Source of the DNA: Flavimaricola sp.
GTDB lineage: Bacteria > Pseudomonadota > Alphaproteobacteria > Rhodobacterales > Rhodobacteraceae
DNA: 5,501 nt
NCBI GenBank assembly: GCA_023300365.1
Contig: JALZWD010000378.1
Coordinates: 1-5,501, forward strand
Reading direction: 5' to 3'
Position 1 is the first letter of the stretch. Each line of letters begins with the position of its first letter. The translations under genes and the position numbers were made by a program. Positions 1 through 5,400 of this stretch are shown piece after piece. The notes below the pieces were generated by a model. It was not told the origin of the DNA. It did not search any database and worked only from the letters and a program-made list of their open reading frames with translations.

Positions 1-188
1 CCCGCACGGATCATCGCTTGGGTCGATCCTTTGCCATTGGTGCCCGCAAGGTGAATAACCGACGGAAGTTTATCTTGCGGATCACCCACCGCTTTGAGCA
101 GCCGCCAAACGCGGTCCAGCGTCAGGTCAATCACCTTGGGATGCAGCGCCATCATACGCTCAAGAATGGTATCCGACCTTTGGGTCAT
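1..188 (-). CDS. folC: Bifunctional folylpolyglutamate synthase / dihydrofolate synthase, N-terminal part (cut by left edge)
   Basis: FolC adds L-glutamate to dihydropteroate and to reduced folates, using ATP, in the cytoplasm. Only the first 62 residues are in the window. They contain the Mur-ligase-type nucleotide-binding loop GTNGKGST at residues 49-56, preceded by SVIHLA, the diagnostic FolC/MurC-family P-loop. Upstream, the segment VIDLTLDRVWRLLKAVGDP (residues 19-37) matches the usual FolC N-terminus. The ATG at 188-186 overlaps the stop of the upstream membrane-protein gene as ATGA. An AGGA Shine-Dalgarno on the minus strand (plus positions 196-199) stands 7 nt before it, which supports this start. 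The gene is the third of an accD - membrane protein - folC operon. Linkage of accD and folC is common in proteobacteria. The rest of the protein lies beyond the left edge, so completeness cannot be judged. Confidence 0.93.
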   Translation of the reverse strand, partial: MTQRSDTILERMMALHPKVIDLTLDRVWRLLKAVGDPQDKLPSVIHLAGTNGKGSTQAMIRA

Positions 189-586
189 GCGGTTATCCTT
201 TGGGTACGCAGCAGCCACAGAATGCTCAAGCCCGCCGCAATATCGAGGCCTCCACAAAAGGCGGGCCACCAGACCGGTCCGGGATGACCTGTGAAGAAGG
301 TAACAAGATCAAAGACACCATGCGCAATAATGCCCAGTGCCAACACCCCAAGCCCACGATGAAATCCAACCGTCGCCAGAAAGGAAAACCCCAGAAAAAT
401 AGCAATATGAACCCCGACCATCAGGCCAGAAACGCCGTCCATCACTGCAAAGACAGGATAGAAAAACGCAATCGCGCAAAGCAGGATCGCGGCGCCTGAA
501 CGCTCGGCGAGCATCTGAGACATCCACATTGCCCAAACCGTCCCAAAGCCAAGCAGGGCTCCGACCACGCCAGGCACAAAAATCAT
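185..586 (-). CDS. Uncharacterised small integral membrane protein between accD and folC
   Basis: This 133-residue protein is almost entirely hydrophobic. I see four or five membrane segments, at about residues 3-22, 31-49, 54-74, 77-98 and 104-126, with a short basic tail (RTQRITA). Polar residues within or near the segments are E28, D50, H60, H90, D93 and D115. The HGxxD motif (90-94), followed by a GHPGPVWWP loop (100-108) and then a CGGLDIAAG helix (111-119), recalls the DUF6010-type small membrane proteins. That likeness is from memory and weak. The start codon at 586-584 overlaps the accD TGA, and the stop at 187-185 overlaps the folC ATG, both as ATGA. The gene is therefore translationally coupled on both sides, which argues that it is real. 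No signal peptide separate from the first membrane segment is visible. Function unknown; I would not infer a role in fatty acid or folate synthesis from position alone. Confidence 0.85.
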   Translation of the reverse strand: MIFVPGVVGALLGFGTVWAMWMSQMLAERSGAAILLCAIAFFYPVFAVMDGVSGLMVGVHIAIFLGFSFLATVGFHRGLGVLALGIIAHGVFDLVTFFTGHPGPVWWPAFCGGLDIAAGLSILWLLRTQRITA

Positions 587-1506
587 TCGGCGTCAGGCTC
601 AGCAGCCGCGTCGACTTCAGGTGTGGCAGGCGCAGGCAAATCACCGGCCACCGCAGGATTAAGCCCCATCAACATCCGCGTAATCGTAATCAACTCGTTT
701 CGCATCTCACGGCGCGGCGTTACACGATCCAACATCCCGTGGTCCAAAAGGTATTCCGCCCGCTGAAACCCTTCAGGGAGCTTTTCGCGGATCGTCTGCT
801 CAATCACGCGGGGGCCCGCAAAACAGATCAACGCACCGGGCTCTGCAATATGCACATCCCCCAGCATCGCATAAGACGCCGTAACTCCGCCCGTCGTTGG
901 GTGCGTCAGAACCACAATGTAAGGGAGACCCGCCTCTTTGAGCATTTCTACCGCCACGGTGGTGCGTGGCATCTGCATGAGGGAAAGGATCCCCTCTTGC
1001 ATCCGCGCGCCGCCAGCCGCTGAAAACAAGATCAACGGACGCTTAAGCTTCACTGCCCGTTCGGCCGCCGCAATGATCGCGTTGCCAACATACATCCCCA
1101 TCGACCCGGCCATAAAACTAAAGTCCTGACAGGCTGCGATAACAGGCGTGCGCCCGATCTCGCCTTCACCGACTAACATCGCCTCGACCTCGCCGATATT
1201 CTTGCGCGCATCGCGCATCCGGTCGGTATATTTTTTCTGGTCGCGAAATTGCAAAGGGTCCGCAATCGGTTCAGGAACCTCAACGTCGGCATAGATACCG
1301 CCATCAAACAATTTATCAAAACGCGCGCGCGGCGTGATCACCATGTGGTGGTCGCAGTTGGTACAGACATGCAAGCTTTCGGCCAACTCGCGGTGAAACA
1401 GCATCGTGCCGCATTCATCGCATTTGGTCCAAAGGTTCTCTGGCACTTCGCGCCGCGAAAAGATCGAGTTGATCCGAGGGCGAACGTAGTTGTTGATCCA
1501 ATTCAT
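583..1506 (-). CDS. accD: Acetyl-CoA carboxylase, carboxyltransferase subunit beta
   Basis: AccD pairs with AccA to move the carboxyl group from carboxybiotin on AccB to acetyl-CoA, giving malonyl-CoA for fatty acid synthesis in the cytoplasm. The 307-residue product has the bacterial N-terminal zinc ribbon with C29, C32, C48 and C51. The crotonase-like carboxyltransferase fold follows, with GGARMQEG (165-172), [14 protein letters not shown] (204-217) and GPRVIEQT (231-238) forming the acyl-CoA and oxyanion-hole region. The last 20 residues are an Ala/Pro/acidic tail typical of variable AccD C-termini. I place the start at the ATG at 1506-1504 ([10 protein letters not shown]), which matches the conserved AccD N-terminus. 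The frame stays open 61 codons further upstream into ilvD, but that part has no AccD likeness. The Shine-Dalgarno is weak: an AGGA lies about 14 nt upstream. The stop overlaps the next gene's start. Confidence 0.97.
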   Translation of the reverse strand: MNWINNYVRPRINSIFSRREVPENLWTKCDECGTMLFHRELAESLHVCTNCDHHMVITPRARFDKLFDGGIYADVEVPEPIADPLQFRDQKKYTDRMRDARKNIGEVEAMLVGEGEIGRTPVIAACQDFSFMAGSMGMYVGNAIIAAAERAVKLKRPLILFSAAGGARMQEGILSLMQMPRTTVAVEMLKEAGLPYIVVLTHPTTGGVTASYAMLGDVHIAEPGALICFAGPRVIEQTIREKLPEGFQRAEYLLDHGMLDRVTPRREMRNELITITRMLMGLNPAVAGDLPAPATPEVDAAAEPDAE

Positions 1507-1570
1507 GTGCGGCGCCGTTATCCTAGGTACATCGCGTTTGAAATAGTCGCCCAATGCGCTGAATGCAATT

Positions 1571-1599
1571 GGTGACAGATGGCCTTGCGCCTTGTCACC
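1571..1599. promoter_or_regulatory. Perfect 7-bp inverted repeat, GGTGACA-N15-TGTCACC, candidate operator or 5'-UTR hairpin
   Basis: The arms at 1571-1577 and 1593-1599 are exact reverse complements. A smaller inner dyad, GGC (1581-1583) with GCC (1589-1591), could extend the pairing. The centre (1585) is about 78 bp from both the accD and ilvD start codons. That position suits an operator serving two divergent promoters, or a hairpin in an untranslated leader. It overlaps the best guess for an ilvD -35 element (1592-1597). The symmetry is seen directly; the regulatory role is inferred, and no known regulator's site was recognised. Confidence 0.4.
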
Positions 1600-1650
1600 C
1601 ATGCCCACGCCAATTAGACCGGACAAAACAGATTTTTCGCCAGAATTTTC

Positions 1651-1655
1651 GGAGG
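1651..1655 (+). promoter_or_regulatory. Strong ribosome binding site of ilvD
   Basis: GGAGG stands 5 nt before the ATG at 1661. It settles the ilvD start at 1661 rather than at the in-frame TTG at 1592 or the ATG at 1601, which lack any such site and would add residues with no family likeness. It is the best Shine-Dalgarno in the window, consistent with strong translation of ilvD. Confidence 0.85.
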
Positions 1656-1660
1656 CCCCG

Positions 1661-3424
1661 ATGCTCAAGAACAAGATCGACAAGACCAACCTGCCAAGCC
1701 GTCACGTCACCGAGGGGCCCGCACGTGCGCCGCATCGCTCCTACTATTACGCGATGGGCATGTCCGAAGAAGACATCGCACAGCCGCTGGTCGGCGTGGC
1801 GACCTGTTGGAACGAAGCCGCCCCATGCAACATCGCCCTAAATCGCCAAGCCCAATCCGCCAAAATGGGTGTGAAACAGGCCAATGGCTCTCCGCGCGAA
1901 TTTACCACCATCACCGTCACCGACGGCATCGCCATGGGCCACGAAGGCATGCGTTCCTCCCTCGCCTCTCGCGAAGCGATTGCCGACACCGTTGAGCTGA
2001 CAATGCGCGGCCACTGCTATGACGCCCTCGTGGGCCTCGCGGGATGCGATAAATCTCTGCCCGGCATGATGATGGCGATGATCCGCCTCAACACGCCGTC
2101 GGTCTTTATCTATGGCGGCTCAATCCTGCCGGGCAAGGTGCCCGCGGGCGCCAATGTCCCCGAAGATTTCGCCAGCCGTGACCTAACCGTCCAAGACATG
2201 TTCGAAGCAGTTGGCCGCCACCAAAACGGAACTCTATCCGACGAAGCGCTCGAAATCCTCGAACGCGTCGCCTGCCCATCCGCGGGTGCCTGTGGTGGCC
2301 AGTTCACCGCCAACACTATGGCTTGCGTCTCCGAGGCCGTGGGTCTTGCCTTGCTCAATTCTTCCGGCGCCCCTGCCCCCTACGAAAGCCGCGACCAATA
2401 CGGCATCGCGTCCGGCATCGCAGTCATGAACCTTGTCGAGAAGAACATCCGCGCCCGTGACATCGTCACACGCCAAAGCCTTGAAAACGCGGCACGCGTG
2501 GTGGCTTGCACGGGCGGATCGACCAACGCGGGGCTGCACTTGCCCGCAATGGCACATGAAGCAGGCATCGACTTCGACCTATTCGACGTCTGTGAAATCT
2601 TCAAAGAAACCCCCTATTTCGTCGATCTCAAGCCCGGTGGCCAATACGTCGCAAAAGACCTCTACGAGGCCGGCGGCGTACCAGTCGTGATGAAAGAACT
2701 CCGCAAAGCGGGTCTGCTACATGAGGATTGCATCACCGCCAGCGGCTATTCCCTTGGCGAAGAGCTTGATAAAATCAAAGGCGAGGCTGATGGCCGCGTG
2801 ATTTATCACATCGACGCGCCGATCACACCGACGGGTGGTGTTGTTGGCCTCAAAGGCAATCTTGCGCCCGAAGGCGGCATCGTGAAGGTCGCAGGCATCC
2901 CGACCCAAGAACAAAGCTTCACCGGCCCTGCGCGCGTGTTCGAAAGCGAAGAAGAGGCCTTTGCCGCTGTTAAGGCGCGCGGCTACGAACTTGGCGAAGT
3001 GCTTGTTATCCGGAACGAAGGCCCGTCCGGCGGCCCCGGCATGCGCGAAATGCTCGCCACCACAGCCGCGCTGTCCGGCCAGGGTGTCGATAAAAAAGTG
3101 GCCCTGATCACAGATGGACGTTTTTCTGGCGCGACACGCGGCTTTTGTGTGGGTCACGTGGGCCCCGAAGCGGCGCACGGCGGACCGATTGCCCTCCTCA
3201 AGGACGGCGATATGATCACCATCAATGCGGTCACTGGTGAATTATCCGTCGATTTGACAGACGCGGAATTGGCCGACCGTCATGCAAAATGGGCCGGTCC
3301 AAAAGAGACCATCTATGCGTCCGGCGCCCTTTGGAAATTCGCCAAATTGGTGGGCGGCGCACGCTTGGGGGCGGTCACACACCCCGGCGCCAAAGCCGAA
3401 AAACATATCTACATGGACCTCTAG
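1661..3424 (+). CDS. ilvD: Dihydroxy-acid dehydratase
   Basis: IlvD dehydrates 2,3-dihydroxy-isovalerate and 2,3-dihydroxy-3-methylvalerate to the 2-oxo acids that become valine, leucine, isoleucine and pantothenate. The enzyme is cytoplasmic and uses an Fe-S cluster and Mg2+. The 587-residue product is full length for the IlvD/Edd family. Cluster ligands are expected to be C56 (WNEAAPCN), C129 (AGCDK) and C211 (GACGG). D88 ([12 protein letters not shown]), D130, K131 (normally carbamylated) and E463 (GPGMREM) fit the Mg2+ site. S489 in DGRFSG is the expected catalytic base. The WNE..PCN motif is that of the group with experimentally studied [2Fe-2S] members (plant, cyanobacterial and mycobacterial types). 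The E. coli enzyme has a different sequence there, so a [2Fe-2S] cluster is an inference. The substrate call over 6-phosphogluconate dehydratase rests on the overall IlvD-like sequence. Codons are strongly biased to C-ending forms, fitting good expression. The gene is followed after 3 nt by an exported-protein gene. Confidence 0.97.
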   Translation: MLKNKIDKTNLPSRHVTEGPARAPHRSYYYAMGMSEEDIAQPLVGVATCWNEAAPCNIALNRQAQSAKMGVKQANGSPREFTTITVTDGIAMGHEGMRSSLASREAIADTVELTMRGHCYDALVGLAGCDKSLPGMMMAMIRLNTPSVFIYGGSILPGKVPAGANVPEDFASRDLTVQDMFEAVGRHQNGTLSDEALEILERVACPSAGACGGQFTANTMACVSEAVGLALLNSSGAPAPYESRDQYGIASGIAVMNLVEKNIRARDIVTRQSLENAARVVACTGGSTNAGLHLPAMAHEAGIDFDLFDVCEIFKETPYFVDLKPGGQYVAKDLYEAGGVPVVMKELRKAGLLHEDCITASGYSLGEELDKIKGEADGRVIYHIDAPITPTGGVVGLKGNLAPEGGIVKVAGIPTQEQSFTGPARVFESEEEAFAAVKARGYELGEVLVIRNEGPSGGPGMREMLATTAALSGQGVDKKVALITDGRFSGATRGFCVGHVGPEAAHGGPIALLKDGDMITINAVTGELSVDLTDAELADRHAKWAGPKETIYASGALWKFAKLVGGARLGAVTHPGAKAEKHIYMDL

Positions 3425-3427
3425 GCA

Positions 3428-4042
3428 ATGCTGCGCTGCTTGCGCCCATTGGCCGCTTTTATCGGTTTAGCCGCCTGCGTCAGTTTTGGCGCAGGCGGCG
3501 TGCAAAGCCTTGCGTTGTCGGGTGGCGCAATCACTGCCAAAGGGCCTGAGGGATATTGCATAAATGTCTCCGAAAGTCGCCCACTGACTGGCTTTGCGGC
3601 ATTGGTCAGATGCCCGTCTCCCACTCAAAATCCTGATGCGACCGCTGTCACAGGGCTAATCACAATCCAAGTTGGCGGCAGAAATTCGGCCACCGTCACC
3701 GGATCAGAGGATGAATTGGCCCGCCTTCTAGGGTCGCGAGCCGGGGCCACATTGTTGGCGGGCAATGGTGATCCCAATACCGTCATTAGGGATAGCGTCG
3801 CAATTGAGGGGGATGTGGTGTTCGTTCATTTCACCGACACCGCCACCTCCGTCGTCGATGGTCTAGAACAAGAGGAATGGCGGGCGTTCCTTGATCTGCG
3901 TGGTCGGCTGATCACGGTTGGAGTGCGTGGCTTTGCAACGACCCCCCTAAGCCGCACCGACGGCCTCCAGCTACTCTCCCGTGCGGTCAATTCCTTGCGA
4001 AATGCAAATAATTTGGACACAGTGATAGAAACAGACGGTTAA
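3428..4042 (+). CDS. Exported or lipid-anchored protein of unknown function, cotranscribed with ilvD
   Basis: The 204-residue product begins with a signal sequence: R3 and R6, then a hydrophobic stretch from residue 8. An LAAC lipobox at 14-17 would allow lipidation at C17. The hydrophobic character continues to about residue 24 and VQSLA (25-29) offers an ordinary signal peptidase I site, so lipoprotein versus soluble periplasmic protein is undecided. The mature part has two cysteines, C44 and C62, 18 residues apart, which could form a disulfide. It alternates short beta-like stretches (LITIQVGG, VVFVHFTDT, LITVGVRGF) and ends in a likely helix (DGLQLLSRAVNSLRNANN, 178-195). I recognise no domain or catalytic motif. 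The start is 3 nt after the ilvD stop with no clear Shine-Dalgarno, suggesting translational coupling. No terminator lies between. The link to IlvD is positional only. Confidence 0.82.
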   Translation: MLRCLRPLAAFIGLAACVSFGAGGVQSLALSGGAITAKGPEGYCINVSESRPLTGFAALVRCPSPTQNPDATAVTGLITIQVGGRNSATVTGSEDELARLLGSRAGATLLAGNGDPNTVIRDSVAIEGDVVFVHFTDTATSVVDGLEQEEWRAFLDLRGRLITVGVRGFATTPLSRTDGLQLLSRAVNSLRNANNLDTVIETDG

Positions 4043-4065
4043 TTGTTTCAATTGTCGCAACAATT
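4041..4065. repeat. Clustered AATTGT half-sites: direct repeat plus inverted repeat
   Basis: AATTGT occurs at 4041-4046 and again at 4050-4055, and its inverted copy ACAATT is at 4060-4065. The last two form a perfect 6-bp dyad with a CGCA centre. The first copy overlaps the TAA of the upstream gene. The stem is AT-rich with no following T-run, so this does not look like an intrinsic terminator. It lies just before a promoter-like block and could be an operator, but its role is not established. Confidence 0.35.
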
Positions 4066-4086
4066 TGGCAAAGGTTAACGTAGCAC
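4064..4086 (+). promoter_or_regulatory. Promoter-like block TTTGGCAA-N9-TAGCAC, copy 1
   Basis: TTTGGCAA (4064-4071) includes TTGGCA, which matches the sigma-70 -35 consensus at 5 of 6 positions. It is followed after 9 nt by TAGCAC (4081-4086), with GTTAACG between. The block stands 42 nt before the ATG at 4129 and recurs, nearly the same, before the last gene in the window. The TAGCAC element is too close to serve as an ordinary -10, so the block may be a regulator site or a non-standard promoter. Recurrence is seen; function is inferred. Confidence 0.35.
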
Positions 4087-4128
4087 TGACACCTCCTACG
4101 CCATTGTGGTGTGGACAAAAGCCAAGAT

Positions 4129-4905
4129 ATGAATGCTGTGATAGGTTCTCGCCTCATTGAAACTTTGCTTCACCGCCGTAATTTGCGCCGGTGGCAATCC
4201 TCTGCCTCAGAAGCTGCTTCGGCGGAGCTGGGTGCTTTGCGGCGTGATCGTTTTCATGCACGGCAGTTGCGCACCAAATTGGATGAAATGCTCAGTGTGG
4301 CCGAAAGTCGCTTGGCGATGCCAAGGATCGGCTCGAACGCGTTTCCACAGCCGGGGGGGACGGATTGGGCATGGCGGCCCAATTTGTGGCGCGGACCGCT
4401 TTCGCGCAAGGGGATGGCGGGTGTTGAGACCAAGCAAATGGTTGGCGATGAGGTCACTATTTTTCATGACTGCAAGATCAGCGAGCTGACACTGCGGCAG
4501 CTGCGCAATCAGCGGGAGGAAGATCTCGCGCCTTTCGCGCTGCGGATGGACGTGTTTCGATTTGATGGCAGTTTCCTGTCCGTCGTCGTCGACCTTCCAG
4601 ACGAGGCTTGCTTGACGTTGCGGCGCAAGCATTTGGTGCGGTTGGATATGCTGGTGGAGTTGGAAAAGCCGCTGGAAATTTTCGCGCGGCTCAATATCAG
4701 GCACGGGCCAAATACCGAGCAAATCGTGCGTGAGATGCCGCTCAACGAAAAGGACGTCTTTGTGGAATTTGATCTTGCCTACACCAAGCTGAATGAAAAG
4801 CGGGTTGAGCGGATGTGGGTGGACCTTATTTTTGAGGACCCGGAGATGAACCAGATTACGCTCAGAGATGTTACTTTCGCGCGCTATCCGAGGGCGGAGC
4901 TTTGA
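4129..4905 (+). CDS. DUF6478-like protein of unknown function
   Basis: The 258-residue product has no signal peptide or membrane segment, so it is probably cytoplasmic. It starts with a basic, helical N-terminus (LIETLLHRRNLRRWQ, and a helix to the LSVAESRLAMP stretch). A GTDWAWRPNLWRGPL motif then precedes a beta-rich body with FALRMDVFRFDGSFLSVVVDLP, LEIFARLNIRHGPNTEQI and KRVERMWVDLIFEDPEMNQI. From memory these motifs match DUF6478, found in Rhodobacteraceae, with no known activity. I see no catalytic signature. The ATG at 4129 is chosen; an in-frame GTG at 4111 would add MDKSQD. Neither has a clear Shine-Dalgarno, so the start is uncertain by six codons. The next gene begins 23 nt after the stop, forming a two-gene unit that probably has its own promoter in the 4043-4128 region. 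Leucine and other codons shift to G/T-ending forms compared with ilvD. Confidence 0.82.
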   Translation: MNAVIGSRLIETLLHRRNLRRWQSSASEAASAELGALRRDRFHARQLRTKLDEMLSVAESRLAMPRIGSNAFPQPGGTDWAWRPNLWRGPLSRKGMAGVETKQMVGDEVTIFHDCKISELTLRQLRNQREEDLAPFALRMDVFRFDGSFLSVVVDLPDEACLTLRRKHLVRLDMLVELEKPLEIFARLNIRHGPNTEQIVREMPLNEKDVFVEFDLAYTKLNEKRVERMWVDLIFEDPEMNQITLRDVTFARYPRAEL

Positions 4906-4928
4906 GGAGTGAGGCGCAAATCGGAGCG

Positions 4929-5297
4929 ATGACGCTGACCAAGGAAAGCCTGCGCGATGGGGTTTGGACGGGATTATTGACGTCGACAGGGTCGAGCGAG
5001 GATTTGCCGGCGTTGGAGGCCCTTCATTTGGATCAGCCGATTGCGGGGCTTGAGATTGAGGCAGCCTCGGATGGTGGGGTTTGGCGGGTGCATTTTCCGA
5101 TCCCTGCGGAGTTGATCTCGGATGGGGTGCAGACCTTTGTGATTGCCGAGCAAAATACCGGCGAGAGATTGGCGAGTTTTGCCTTGCTGGCGGGGGATGC
5201 TTTGGCGGAGGATATTCGGGCGGAAGTGGACCTTTTGCGGGCCGAGTTGGATATGCTCAAACGGGCCTTGCGGCGGCATTGTTTGGAGACGATGTAG
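4929..5297 (+). CDS. Small protein with C-terminal coiled coil, partner of the DUF6478-like gene
   Basis: The 122-residue product has no signal peptide. Residues 8-88 look beta-rich with repeated hydrophobic/polar alternation (GVWTGLL, GLEIEAA, VWRVHFPIP, QTFVIAE, ASFALLAG). Residues 89-119 form a charged helix with hydrophobic residues I96, V100, L103, L107, L110 and L114, a clean 4-3-4-3-4 coiled-coil spacing, ending RRHCLETM. This suggests a beta domain that oligomerises or docks through its tail. No catalytic motif is visible and I assign no function. The start is the ATG at 4929, with GGAG only 2 nt before it. An in-frame TTG at 4902 overlapping the upstream stop would add nine residues with no visible merit. 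The 23-nt gap and shared codon style tie it to the DUF6478-like gene. A hairpin follows one base after its stop. Confidence 0.78.
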   Translation: MTLTKESLRDGVWTGLLTSTGSSEDLPALEALHLDQPIAGLEIEAASDGGVWRVHFPIPAELISDGVQTFVIAEQNTGERLASFALLAGDALAEDIRAEVDLLRAELDMLKRALRRHCLETM

Positions 5298-5298
5298 A

Positions 5299-5316
5299 GT
5301 GTCCAAGGTTGGACAC
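5299..5316 (+). terminator. Perfect short hairpin after the coiled-coil gene, possible terminator
   Basis: GTGTCCAA and TTGGACAC are exact inverted repeats separated by GG, so the RNA can form a 7-bp stem with an AGGU loop. It starts one base after the TAG stop, where a terminator of the two-gene unit would be expected. The following bases are A/C-rich, not a T-run, so it is not a canonical intrinsic terminator. It could be a Rho-assisted end, an mRNA-stabilising 3' hairpin, or an 18-bp protein-binding palindrome. Confidence 0.45.
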
Positions 5317-5360
5317 ACCATCAAGCCATTGAAACCAAACAACAATCCAAAATTTAACCC

Positions 5361-5382
5361 TTTGGCAATATTACCCTAGCAC
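5361..5382 (+). promoter_or_regulatory. Promoter-like block TTTGGCAA-N8-TAGCAC, copy 2
   Basis: TTTGGCAA (5361-5368), then 8 nt containing TTACCC, then TAGCAC (5377-5382) repeats the block seen at 4064-4086. TTAACC stands directly upstream (5354-5359). It lies 18 nt before the first available ATG of the gene at the right edge. The match in two separate spacers, each ahead of a gene start, argues for a shared regulatory element. The type of element is not known. Confidence 0.35.
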
Positions 5383-5400
5383 CGCCTTAGTCACACCAGA

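Larger units (their letters stand above)
1507..1660. other. Divergent intergenic region between accD and ilvD
   Basis: This 154-bp spacer must hold the start signals of both the leftward accD operon and the rightward ilvD operon. I find no convincing -35/-10 pair on either strand. The best rightward candidate is TTGTCA (1592-1597) followed after 17 bp by a poor TAGACC. The best leftward one is TTGCAT, 17 bp, TATTTC, with only half the consensus positions matching. Alphaproteobacterial promoters are often degenerate, so this does not exclude promoters. The clear structure is a central dyad, listed separately. No leader peptide rich in Ile, Leu or Val codons followed by a terminator is visible ahead of ilvD. 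Confidence 0.6.

Noticed and set aside
529..1023. 164-codon plus-strand open frame opposite accD and the membrane-protein gene
   Set aside because: The product is Arg/His/Gln-rich, a typical shadow of a GC-rich gene on the other strand, and has no ribosome site.
1592..1660. Longer ilvD starting at TTG 1592 or ATG 1601, or a leader peptide there
   Set aside because: The added residues are Pro/Ser-rich with no IlvD likeness. GGAGG at 1651-1655 points to 1661. The stretch holds too few Ile, Leu or Val codons and no terminator for attenuation.
1507..1689. In-frame extension of accD 61 codons upstream, to a start inside ilvD
   Set aside because: AccD proteins begin at MNWI, and the extension overlaps the ilvD start on the other strand and has no family likeness. 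The open frame is probably chance in GC-rich DNA.
2717..3178. 153-codon open frame on the minus strand inside ilvD
   Set aside because: It lies antisense to a conserved enzyme whose codon bias creates long opposite-strand frames. The product is His/Arg/Ala-rich without a recognisable domain.
4050..4065. Intrinsic terminator after the exported-protein gene
   Set aside because: The 6-bp stem is AT-rich and has no T-run after it, so it is better described as a half-site cluster.
4207..4722. 171-codon minus-strand frame inside the DUF6478-like gene
   Set aside because: It is a shadow frame. The forward gene keeps recognisable motifs along its whole length, and the reverse product has no domain features.
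5351..5376. CtrA-type TTAA-N7-TTAA site
   Set aside because: TTAACC (5354) and TTACCC (5371) are 17 nt apart instead of 11, and the second half-site is imperfect.
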